Shown in pieces: positions 7,377 through 14,256 of a stretch of 30,735 nt of DNA. Position 1 is the stretch's first letter. Each line of letters opens with the position of its first letter. The DNA comes from an uncultured Campylobacter sp. (lineage in GTDB: Bacteria; Campylobacterota; Campylobacteria; Campylobacterales; Campylobacteraceae): contig NZ_CALHVN010000021.1 of NCBI RefSeq assembly GCF_938039245.1, positions 1-30,735 on the forward strand, written 5' to 3'. The position numbers were made by a program, and so were the translations under genes. The notes beneath the pieces were generated by a model. The model was given only the letters and a program-made list of their open reading frames with translations, did not search any database and had not been told where the DNA came from.

Positions 7377-7805
7377 ATGGAATTTCTCAAACACAACGTC
7401 GATTACGTTATCATCGGTATTTTAGGGCTTATGAGTTTTACGGTAGTGTGGCTTACGATAGAGCGCTTGATCTTTTACGCAAACGTTAAATTTGAAAATT
7501 ATAAGAATCAAGACGACTTTGAAGAGAGCGTAACTAGAAATTTAACAACGCTTTATATAGTTTATTCAAATGCGCCGTATATCGGACTTTTGGGTACGGT
7601 TGCTGGCATCATGGTGACCTTTTACGACATGGGTATGAGCGGCGGCATCGACACTAAAAGCATCATGGTCGGCCTATCTCTCGCGCTAAAAGCAACCGCG
7701 CTAGGCCTCATCGTCGCGATACCGACGCTAATGATCTACAACGCTTTTATGAGAAAAGTGGACGTTTTAGTAAACCGCTACAAGGCTTCACGTGAGAATG
7801 CCTAA
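7377..7805 (+). CDS. exbB: Biopolymer transport protein ExbB
   Basis: Inner-membrane proton channel subunit of the TonB energy-transducing complex (MotA/TolQ/ExbB family). The 142-residue protein has three predicted membrane segments, about 8-28, 62-83 and 100-125, with family motifs APYIGLLGTVAGIMVTFYDM and ALKATALGLIVAIPTLMIYN that line the proton path. Its short length is typical of the compact epsilonproteobacterial ExbB. It is the first gene of a three-gene operon, with a strong promoter upstream and ribosome binding site AAGAAGG six bases before the ATG; the end overlaps exbD. Confidence 0.95.
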   Translation: MEFLKHNVDYVIIGILGLMSFTVVWLTIERLIFYANVKFENYKNQDDFEESVTRNLTTLYIVYSNAPYIGLLGTVAGIMVTFYDMGMSGGIDTKSIMVGLSLALKATALGLIVAIPTLMIYNAFMRKVDVLVNRYKASRENA

Positions 7806-8175
7806 AAAAGAGGGATTAAACGTAATCCCGCTCATAGATATTATGCTCGTTTTGTTAGCCATCGTACTTAGCATTTCGACTTTTATCGCTCAGGGCAATA
7901 TCAAAATCGACCTGCCAAACAGCGAAAGCGCGGAAAAAAAGCAAGACGAAAACGATAAAATAGCCGTTTTAATTAATAAAGATAATGAATTTTTTATAGG
8001 CGAAGAGAAAATCGCCGAGGAAAATTTAAAAGAAAAGCTAAACGAGATAAAAAACGAAACATTAATAGAACTTAAAAGCGATAAAGAGAGCAAATTCGAC
8101 TCGTTTATCAAGGTCATCGACATACTAAAAGAAAAAAATCATGAAAACTTCGCTATCACGACAACAACTGAATAG
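7798..8175 (+). CDS. exbD: Biopolymer transport protein ExbD
   Basis: Partner of ExbB: one N-terminal membrane helix (about 10-32) and a periplasmic domain. The essential membrane aspartate is Asp14 in IPLIDIMLVLL. I chose the ATG at 7798 (125 residues, MPKKEGLNVIPLID) over an in-frame GTG two codons earlier, because the basic N terminus fits the family; it overlaps exbB by 8 bp, which suggests translational coupling. The periplasmic domain is lysine- and glutamate-rich. The 3' end overlaps tonB by 35 bp. Confidence 0.93.
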   Translation: MPKKEGLNVIPLIDIMLVLLAIVLSISTFIAQGNIKIDLPNSESAEKKQDENDKIAVLINKDNEFFIGEEKIAEENLKEKLNEIKNETLIELKSDKESKFDSFIKVIDILKEKNHENFAITTTTE

Positions 8176-8938
8176 ACGCGCCAGCTTTACTGGGCTTGGC
8201 GTTTCTATCCTGTTGCACTCTATCCTCATCGGATCTTTTATCAAATTTTACGACGAGCTAAAGCCGATGCCGGAAGAAAAAAGCGTTAAAATAGCGTTAA
8301 ACACCTTTACTCCGCCTCCCGCACCTCCGGCCCCAACTCCTCCAGCTCCGCCTCCTCCAGCGCCGCCTGCACCGCCGCCACCCGAACCTGTCGTCACGCC
8401 GCCAAAACCGGTTGAGCCTCCTAAGCCGGTAGAAAAGCCAAAACCCGTGGAGAAGCCAAAGCCAAAACCAAAACCTACGCCAAAGCCGGTTAAAAAGCCT
8501 GAGCCTGAACCTGAACCGCAGGTAGTGCAAGCGCCTCCGACTCCCGCACCGCCTACTCCTACGCCGCCGGCGCCGCAACCAAGCCCTGCTCCGTCGAAAA
8601 CCAGCTCAAATTTACCGCCTAGCGGAGCGGAGACGGTAGGAGAGTTTAACTTCTCGACATCAGCCGGCGATGAGAGATTTGCTAAAATCCAAAGGGCGAT
8701 ACAAAAGCACCATAAATACCCTAAACGCGCCCAAAAAATGCGACATCAGGGCGTCGTAGAGGTTAGCTTTGTATTTAAAAAAGACGGTAGCGTCCACGAC
8801 GTAAAAGTAATAAAAAGTTCAGGCTTTGAAACGCTAGACGAGGCCGCAGTCGAGCTCATAAATCGCGCTGCGCCGGATTTTCCGACGCTTGATCGCGACT
8901 ACGTCATCAAAATCCCCGTTAAATACAATATCACGTAA
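8141..8938 (+). CDS. tonB: Energy transducer TonB
   Basis: TonB carries energy from ExbB/ExbD to outer-membrane receptors. The 265-residue protein has an N-terminal membrane anchor with the conserved Ser-x3-His motif (Ser22, His26 in GVSILLHSILIG), a long periplasm-spanning stretch (about 55-160) of Pro-Ala runs followed by repeated Pro-Lys-Pro-Val-Glu units, and a C-terminal TonB domain (about 180-265) with YPKRAQKMRHQGVVEVSF and KVIKSSGFETLDEAA. The start lies 35 bp inside exbD; no later start keeps the anchor. Last gene of the operon, with a hairpin right at its stop codon. Confidence 0.95.
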   Translation: MKTSLSRQQLNRRASFTGLGVSILLHSILIGSFIKFYDELKPMPEEKSVKIALNTFTPPPAPPAPTPPAPPPPAPPAPPPPEPVVTPPKPVEPPKPVEKPKPVEKPKPKPKPTPKPVKKPEPEPEPQVVQAPPTPAPPTPTPPAPQPSPAPSKTSSNLPPSGAETVGEFNFSTSAGDERFAKIQRAIQKHHKYPKRAQKMRHQGVVEVSFVFKKDGSVHDVKVIKSSGFETLDEAAVELINRAAPDFPTLDRDYVIKIPVKYNIT

Positions 8939-8970
8939 ATTTAAGCCGTTTTTACGGCTTAAATTTTACC
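8937..8970 (+). terminator. Terminator hairpin after tonB
   Basis: AAATTTAAGCCG (8937-8948) is perfectly complementary to CGGCTTAAATTT (8955-8966); with one more inner pair the stem is 13 bp around a TTTT loop. The stop codon lies in the left arm. Only a weak T tract follows. The next 200 bp (to 9179) hold no recognisable feature. Confidence 0.75.
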
Positions 8971-9179
8971 TTTTGATTTTACAAAATTTGATGCAAAAGC
9001 AAAATAAATTTTAATAAAAAGCATAAAAATAAGCCGTTCTAGTTATAAATTTAGTGCCGCTAAATCGGTTGCGATCAAATCAAATTTGACGCTGCAGCAA
9101 GAATCAAAATTTGCCAAATTTACGCCGAATTTAGCCAACGCCGTTAGTTCAAATTTATACTTAGCGATCTCCCCAAATT

Positions 9180-10075
9180 TTACTTAAACGCCCTTTTATA
9201 CGAGTTTTCTATTAGCTCGCAGCATCCTAGTTCGCTCATCGCAGCTTGCGCGAATTTGGATTTCGCAGCAGCTCTCTACCGTAGGCCACCGCGTCGCAAA
9301 CTCCGCCTACTAGCAGCGCCTCGCCCTCGGACGCCTTTGTTATGAGTCTGGCCGCGATCGCCGGGATACCGACTGCTTGCTTTACGGCCTTAGCGTAGTC
9401 CGCTTGATAAAGCAGAGTAAACGCCGGCGCGCTATCCGTGCGCTCAAAAAATCCGCACGCCCAGACGTGGATAAACGCCGCGCCCAGCGTTTAGAGCTGT
9501 TTTGCCAGCCGCACGCTAACTTCTAGGCTCCAGTCGCCTTTTACCCAGCTTTGTGCACTTATGCGTACGCCGACGGGGATTTGTACCGCGGCTTTTATCT
9601 CGCTTAAAATTTCTTTTAGAAATCTCGCGCGATTTTCGAAGCTTCCGCCGTATTCGTCGTCTCGCAGGTTAATCCCCGGCGATAGAAATTCGCTGATGAG
9701 ATAGCCGTGCGCGGCGTGGATCTAGGTCGCGGCGTATCCCGCGCGCTGGGCTCTAACCGCGGCCTTGGCGAAAGCTTGCTTGACCGAGACGATGTCCTCT
9801 GCGCTCATTTGTTTCGGCGTTTTGTAGCTCTCGCTAAATTTCAGAGCGCTAGGTGTGATCAGCCCCTCGCACTCGCTTTTTCTGCCGGCATGTGCGAGCC
9901 GGGCGGCCATAGCGGCGCCCTGTTTGACGCACTCTTTGACGAGTCTGGCGTGCGCCTCTAGCTGCTCGTCGTTCCACAGCCTCAGATCGCGGCCCCTTAT
10001 CCTGCCTATAGGCTAGGCACAGTACGCACACAGCGCCCGTGCCGCCGTAGCACAGGCCACGGAAACGCCTATGGG
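9180..10075 (-). pseudogene. Remnant of an old yellow enzyme (NADH:flavin oxidoreductase, YqjM-like)
   Basis: Joining segments in different frames gives an almost full old-yellow-enzyme sequence: GRIRGRDLRLWNDEQLEAHA, then MAARLAHAGRKSE, IHAAHGYLISEFLSP, DDEYGGSFENRARFL and the C-terminal ALLVGGVCDAVAYGRELLRN, ending at a TAA at 9182-9180. These are FMN- and substrate-site motifs of the YqjM class. The gene is clearly dead: about 50 N-terminal residues are missing beyond roughly 10075, there is a frameshift near 10000-10030, an in-frame TAG at 9722-9720 just before IHAAHGY, an in-frame TAA near 9495-9490, and a one-base shift near 9255. The native enzyme would reduce activated C=C bonds with NAD(P)H. 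Confidence 0.88.
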
Positions 10076-10424
10076 ACGAAAATTAATTTACGCTCGGATT
10101 TGTAAATTTTGCGTGTTTTAAAGGTTTAAATTTTTACGTTTTTAGGCAAATATTTGCCAAATTAGCTGCACAAAAGACAGGCTCCGTGTAGTCGGCGCGA
10201 AAATTTAGCTTGCCATAGTCGCTTGGAATTTTAAACGCGACTTTCGCTACGAACGTAAATTTCGTCTCAAACGAAATTTGGGCTTAAATTTTGCCGTATT
10301 ATAAAATTTGACCCGAAATTTTAAAGGATTGCAGATTGATATTTACAAAGGCAAAATAGCCGACGCAGCAAAAATCTCCAACTCCGCCAAACTACGAAGT
10401 AGCCGAAATTATCCGCCAAAACTA
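10076..10424. other. Non-coding spacer with one short gene remnant
   Basis: No intact gene. Apart from the coding remnant at 10134-10281, it holds a 14-bp perfect palindrome GGCAAATATTTGCC at 10145-10158 inside the remnant. Several AAATTT hexamers are present. Confidence 0.5.
10134..10281 (-). pseudogene. Possible C-terminal gene fragment of unknown origin
   Basis: On the minus strand about 48 codons are open and look like real protein, including FVAKVAFKIPSDYGKLNF and RADYTEPVF, ending in TAA at 10136-10134. An in-frame stop precedes it directly and no start codon or ribosome binding site is seen. I do not recognise the family. It lies inside a stretch of decayed genes, so a remnant is the simplest reading; chance is not excluded. 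Confidence 0.35.
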
Positions 10425-10796
10425 CTACGCCAAGTCCTTTAAATCCGTCCCGTAAGCGTCTTTTAAGCGCTTAACGTCTAGCTCGCGGTTTAGATTTACG
10501 AGGCGAAATTTGACCGCCTCCCACCGCTCTTTGCCGTCGTATTCGCGTCGTACGAGCACCATGTCGTCTAGCTCCACGCGCAGATCAAGCGGCACCTCAT
10601 ACAGCCCCCAGTCGTTATCGTAATTAGTCGCTTCGGCCAGCTGCTTAAATCTCGCTAGATCGATAAAGCCGTCCGCGCTGCCTACGGCTCTAACGTCGCT
10701 CCAAATTTTACCGTTTTGCGCCAAAACTAGCTCCAACTCGGCAAATAAATTCACCAGCTCGTAATCGCTTGATTTATGTCGTTTTTCTAAATGCAT
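10425..10796 (-). CDS. Hypothetical protein, 123 residues
   Basis: A soluble, acidic protein without signal peptide, membrane segment or cysteine; I do not recognise the family. It begins MHLEKRHKSSDYELVNLF and has a motif-like segment DDMVLVRREYDGKERWEAVK, suggesting a beta-rich second half. AAAGGA lies 7-8 bp before the ATG, which supports the start and real translation. The start follows the end of a probable broken gene by 1 bp, so it may once have been the second gene of an operon. Flanked by decayed genes on both sides, it may itself be under weak selection, but the frame is intact. Confidence 0.72.
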   Translation of the reverse strand: MHLEKRHKSSDYELVNLFAELELVLAQNGKIWSDVRAVGSADGFIDLARFKQLAEATNYDNDWGLYEVPLDLRVELDDMVLVRREYDGKERWEAVKFRLVNLNRELDVKRLKDAYGTDLKDLA

Positions 10797-10797
10797 T

Positions 10798-11220
10798 TTA
10801 AAATCCTTTAACGCAAAGCGCTTGCGGTAGCTTAAATTTACGCGTGAGGTCGCGCGGCGCGCTAAAATCGCCGCAGTAATAGCCCAAAAGCCGCAAAATG
10901 TCGTCCCTAATAGCTTACAAGCGCTCGGTTAAAAGCAGCTCTCGCAAGAGGGCGAAAATTTCGCTCTCAAGCGCCGGCGCGCAGTAGCAATATGGGTCAA
11001 GGTAAAACCAGGGCACGGCAGAAGCAAGGCCTTCCGCTCTCGTCGCTTCCGCGCAAAACGGCGGGTCTATAAGGCGGCGTTTTTGCAGTTTTACTGCAAA
11101 TTTATTTATCAAGCGTGCGGTACCGGCCAAAGTCCGCACGCCGCGTGCCAGGCCGCGGCTTTATACCGCATCGCAAGGCAAAACGCGCCACTATAAACGA
11201 AATCCACTATGTCTAGCCTA
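10798..11220 (-). pseudogene. Probable broken gene of unknown function
   Basis: The frame from 11139 to 10915 (minus; GTG start possible, 74 residues including PWFYLDPYCYCAPALE) ends at a TAA, but the same frame continues after it with protein-like sequence (AIRDDILRLLGYYCGDFSAP) to a TAA at 10800-10798, 1 bp before the next gene. Upstream, a second frame from about 11212 reads VDFVYSGAFCLAMRYKAAAW. This pattern fits a gene with one nonsense mutation and a frameshift. A hairpin (11082-11100, TTTGCAGT/ACTGCAAA) lies within it. No family recognised; alternatively only the 74-residue frame is real. Confidence 0.42.
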
Positions 11221-11254
11221 GCCGTCGGTCGCGCCCGATCGCCCTTTGCGCCGC

Positions 11255-12082
11255 TTACTCGGCCTTGCTCGCATCCCACGCAAGGATCGTCTTGCCCTCG
11301 GCGTCGGTAGCCACGTCGCCCATGCCCATGATGTTGTAGCCGCAGTCGACGTAGTGCACCTCGCCGGTCACGCCGCTAGCAAGGTCGCTGAGTAGATACA
11401 TCGCGCTGTTGCCGACGTCATGCGTCGTGACGTTGCGTTTTAGCGGGCTATTTACCTCGTTGTAGCGTAAAATCATCCTAAAATCGCCGATACCGCTTGC
11501 AGCAAGCGTCTTAATTGGGCCTGCGGAGATCGCATTTACGCGGATACCGCGCGCGCCAAGATCGTGAGCGAGATAGCGCACTGAGCTTTCAAGCGCTGCT
11601 TTTGCGACGCCCATAACGTTGTAGTGAGGCACGAATTTCGGCCCTCCGAGGTAGGTAAGAGTTAGCACCGAGCCGCCCTCTTTTAGCACAGGTAGCACTG
11701 CGCGCGTGAGGCTTAGTAGCGAATACACGCTCGTACCCATCGCGATATCAAAGGCCTCCTTGGTCGTATTTACAAACTCGCCCTCTAGCGCCTCTTTGGG
11801 CGCGTAGGCCACTGCGTGCACGACGAAATCTATCTCGCCAAGGTCTGCCTTGATGCGATCTGCAAGACCGTCCAAGTGAGCTGGGTTGTTTACGTCAAGC
11901 TCATAGACGAATTTGCTCCCAAACTCCTCCGCGATCGGCTCTACGCGTTTTTTCAGCGCGTCGTTAAGGTAGGTAAACGCCATCTGCGCACCCTGCTCGT
12001 GACAAGCTTCGGCGATGCCGTAAGCGATGGATTTGGCGTTAGCGACGCCGACGATGAGGCCTTTTTTGCCTTTTAAAATCAT
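11255..12082 (-). CDS. fabI: Enoyl-[acyl-carrier-protein] reductase (NADH)
   Basis: FabI performs the last step of each fatty-acid elongation cycle, reducing trans-2-enoyl-ACP with NADH; it is cytoplasmic. The 275-residue protein is a divergent short-chain dehydrogenase with cofactor loop VGVANAKSIAYGIA (11-24), the catalytic pair Tyr144 (LTYLGG) and Tyr154-x6-Lys161 (YNVMGVAK), and SAGPIKTLAASGI in the substrate loop. At the position of Escherichia coli Gly93, a triclosan contact, it has Ala92 (VAYAPKEA). The ATG follows a good AGGAG site. It is the last gene of gapA-pgk-tpiA-fabI, an order I also know from C. jejuni, but separated from tpiA by 260 bp. Confidence 0.96.
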   Translation of the reverse strand: MILKGKKGLIVGVANAKSIAYGIAEACHEQGAQMAFTYLNDALKKRVEPIAEEFGSKFVYELDVNNPAHLDGLADRIKADLGEIDFVVHAVAYAPKEALEGEFVNTTKEAFDIAMGTSVYSLLSLTRAVLPVLKEGGSVLTLTYLGGPKFVPHYNVMGVAKAALESSVRYLAHDLGARGIRVNAISAGPIKTLAASGIGDFRMILRYNEVNSPLKRNVTTHDVGNSAMYLLSDLASGVTGEVHYVDCGYNIMGMGDVATDAEGKTILAWDASKAE

Positions 12083-12110
12083 TATTTCTCCTTTCTATTT
12101 TGCTTGGCTT

Positions 12111-12203
12111 TTAAGCGTCTTTGAATGAGTTTTGATTTTGCCCCCTGCGACAGGCTACATGCCTAGTCTTGGTCACAAAATCTGCAACAACATTCAAATC
12201 CAT
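12111..12203 (-). CDS. Possible 30-residue small protein upstream of fabI
   Basis: An open frame starts MDLNVVADFVTKTRH and ends at TAA 28 bp before fabI. It has several basic residues and one cysteine. The upstream AAGAA is a weak ribosome binding site. It may be a leader peptide, a piece of a dispersed repeat, or chance. Confidence 0.25.
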   Translation of the reverse strand: MDLNVVADFVTKTRHVACRRGQNQNSFKDA

Positions 12204-12287
12204 CTTAAAATTCTTCGCAATTTGAAATTTACAAAATTCAATAAAACACTAAATTTGATAGCGGCAGTATCGCGAAGCTAGACTAGG

Positions 12288-12347
12288 CGACTTAAAATTT
12301 TGCGACGGGAGTTACCATATAGGTAATGACCGAGCAAAAATTTTAAG
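12288..12347. repeat. Long imperfect inverted repeat between tpiA and fabI
   Basis: CTTAAAATTTTGC at 12291-12303 is complementary to GCAAAAATTTTAAG at 12334-12347 apart from one extra A. Within lies a nested hairpin, TTACC (12312-12316) with GGTAA (12321-12325). The right arm contains the tpiA stop codon. On the minus strand this forms a roughly 60-nt hairpin right at the end of tpiA, so it may reduce read-through into fabI or protect the upstream mRNA. A second long-range pair, GCCTAGTCT (12161-12169) with AGACTAGGC (12280-12288), could close a larger fold. Confidence 0.6.
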
Positions 12348-13041
12348 ACAACGAAGTATAGCGATGCGAGACCACGCGTATAAGCTCTAAAAACTTCGAC
12401 ACCTCCCAGCTGGCTGTTCCTACTAACACTCCGTCGCAGTTTTTAATACCCGCTATCCCGCCGATATTTGCGACGTTTACGCTACCGCCGTAAAGCAGCG
12501 GCGCGCTCGTCTGCTCGCGGATGAAATTTAAAATCTCCTCTATCTGCTCCGCGCTCGCGCTCTTGCCCGTGCCTATCACCCACACAGGCTCGTAGGCGAT
12601 CAGCAGCCGCTCGTAGCCAAGGTCGATATTTTTCAGTTGCCCCGCCAAAAACTCCTTCGTACCGCCAGCTTCGTTCACGCTCAAATTTTCGCCGATGCAG
12701 TAGACGATCTGCCAGCCCGCCTCTGCGGCAAAGTCGAATTTAGCTCGCAAAAGCCCCTCGCTCTCGCCTAGCTCGCGCCGTTCGGAGTGTCCGATCAGCA
12801 CGCTTTTTACGCCAAACTCGTCCAGCATCGCCTTGCCGATCTCGCCGGTGTGAGCGCCGCTTTCGCACGGATAGAAATTTTGCGCGCCGAGTTTAAATTT
12901 ATGAGCCGCAAGATCAAGCGCACTAAACGGAGGGAAAACCGTCACGTCGTCGTTTGCGCTTAAATTTGCGTCTAAAATTTGAGCGTATTTAGCAAAGCTT
13001 TCTCTCGTATGATTGCACTTTAAATTTGCTAAAAACCTCAC
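12343..13041 (-). CDS. tpiA: Triosephosphate isomerase
   Basis: TpiA interconverts dihydroxyacetone phosphate and glyceraldehyde 3-phosphate. The 232-residue TIM barrel has Asn6 and Lys8 (NLKCN), the catalytic His85 (IGHSERR), the catalytic Glu151 (AYEPVWVIGTGK, also the flexible loop) and the phosphate-binding LYGGSVN. The start is GTG at 13041, overlapping the pgk stop by 4 bp (GTGA), so the two are translationally coupled. The short form without the usual N-terminal extension is typical of Campylobacter and Helicobacter. The last residues, RVVSHRYTSLS, are encoded next to and within the inverted repeat that follows and look like an added tail. Confidence 0.95.
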   Translation of the reverse strand: MRFLANLKCNHTRESFAKYAQILDANLSANDDVTVFPPFSALDLAAHKFKLGAQNFYPCESGAHTGEIGKAMLDEFGVKSVLIGHSERRELGESEGLLRAKFDFAAEAGWQIVYCIGENLSVNEAGGTKEFLAGQLKNIDLGYERLLIAYEPVWVIGTGKSASAEQIEEILNFIREQTSAPLLYGGSVNVANIGGIAGIKNCDGVLVGTASWEVSKFLELIRVVSHRYTSLS

Positions 13042-14240
13042 TCCGCAGCCTTTCTAAGCGGTTTTATGCCGGGTAGCTCTTTGCCCTCGATAAGCTCCAG
13101 ACTTGCGCCGCCTCCAGTCGAGATAAATGTCATCTCGTCGGCATCCCCTGCGCGCTCGACGACGTCGGCCGTATCGCCGCCGCCCACGACCGTAGTCGCG
13201 TGAGTGTCGATGATAGCGTGGCTCATTTTGATGCTGCCTTTGCTAAATTTATCCATCTCAAAAACGCCCATCGGCCCGTTCCACCAGATGGTTTGCGCGT
13301 CGGCGATAACCTCTTTAAATAGCCTAATGGACGCTGGCCCGATATCTAGCCCCATCCAGCCGCTAGGTATTTCTTGCGCGGGGACGAATTTCACGGCGCT
13401 TTCTGCCGAAAACGTCTGAGCCGCGACGACGTCTACAGGCAGGTAAATTTTAACGCCAAGCTCCCTGCCCTTGCGCAAAATTTCTCGCGCATCCTCGATG
13501 AGATCTTCTTCAAGAAGCGAATTTCCGATATTTTCGCCGAGCGATTTTAAAAACGTAAACGCCATGCCGCCGCCGATTATCAGCTTATCCACGCGCGGAA
13601 GCAGGTTGTGCAGAGCTTGCAGCTTGCCGCTTACCTTACTACCGCCAACGACCGCCACAAACGGACGCGCAGGGTGCTTAATGAGATTTTGAGCGAAATT
13701 TATCTCTTTTTGTAGCAAAAATCCCGCCGCTTTGTGCTTCTCGTCGTAAAATTTAGTGATCGCTTCAACCGATGCGTGCGCCCTGTGGCAGACGCCGAAT
13801 GCGTCGTTTATGTAAAATTCGCCGTATTTAGCGAGCTCGGCGGCTAGCGCCTCGTCGTTTTTGGTCTCGCCCTTTTCAAAGCGCAAATTTTCAAGAAGTA
13901 AAATTTCGCCCGGTTTTAGCGCGGCGACTTTGGCTTTGGCGTCCGCGCCGACGACGTCCTCGGCAAATATCACGTCTCTATCAAGCAGCCTTGAAAGCCT
14001 CTTTGCCACGCCTCGCAGCGAAAATTTCTCCTCAAAGCCGTTTTTGGGGCGTCCTAGGTGGCTAGCCAAAACCACGCTGCAGCCGTTATCCAGGCAGTAG
14101 CGGATAGTAGGGATCGCCGAGCGGATACGGCGGTCGTCGGTGATGTTTAAAAACTCGTCCATCGGCACGTTAAAATCGCACCTGACAAATACCTTCGCGC
14201 CGCCGAGCTCAAGGTCGTTGATCGATAAAATTTCACTCAT
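13038..14240 (-). CDS. pgk: Phosphoglycerate kinase
   Basis: Pgk transfers the acyl phosphate of 1,3-bisphosphoglycerate to ADP in glycolysis and works in reverse in gluconeogenesis, the main direction in most Campylobacter since they usually lack phosphofructokinase (family knowledge). The 400 residues have normal length. Motifs: VRCDFNVPMD (N-terminal substrate site), SHLGRPKNG, the hinge-region VVGGSKVSGKL, WNGPMGVFE and the nucleotide loop GGGDTAD. It lies 16 bp after gapA and overlaps tpiA by 4 bp. Confidence 0.97.
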   Translation of the reverse strand: MSEILSINDLELGGAKVFVRCDFNVPMDEFLNITDDRRIRSAIPTIRYCLDNGCSVVLASHLGRPKNGFEEKFSLRGVAKRLSRLLDRDVIFAEDVVGADAKAKVAALKPGEILLLENLRFEKGETKNDEALAAELAKYGEFYINDAFGVCHRAHASVEAITKFYDEKHKAAGFLLQKEINFAQNLIKHPARPFVAVVGGSKVSGKLQALHNLLPRVDKLIIGGGMAFTFLKSLGENIGNSLLEEDLIEDAREILRKGRELGVKIYLPVDVVAAQTFSAESAVKFVPAQEIPSGWMGLDIGPASIRLFKEVIADAQTIWWNGPMGVFEMDKFSKGSIKMSHAIIDTHATTVVGGGDTADVVERAGDADEMTFISTGGGASLELIEGKELPGIKPLRKAAE

Positions 14241-14256
14241 TTTTAGCCCTTTAAAT

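Noticed and set aside
8297..8578. Minus-strand open frame rich in arginine and tryptophan, 93 codons
   Set aside because: It is the antisense of the proline-rich part of tonB; the composition is a by-product of CCN codons.
9707..10031. Short open frames on both strands within the old-yellow-enzyme remnant
   Set aside because: They are pieces or shadows of the pseudogene; only the joined minus-strand segments match a family.
10915..11139. 74-codon minus-strand frame as an intact independent gene
   Set aside because: The same frame continues with protein-like sequence after the stop and no good ribosome binding site is seen; a broken gene is more likely.
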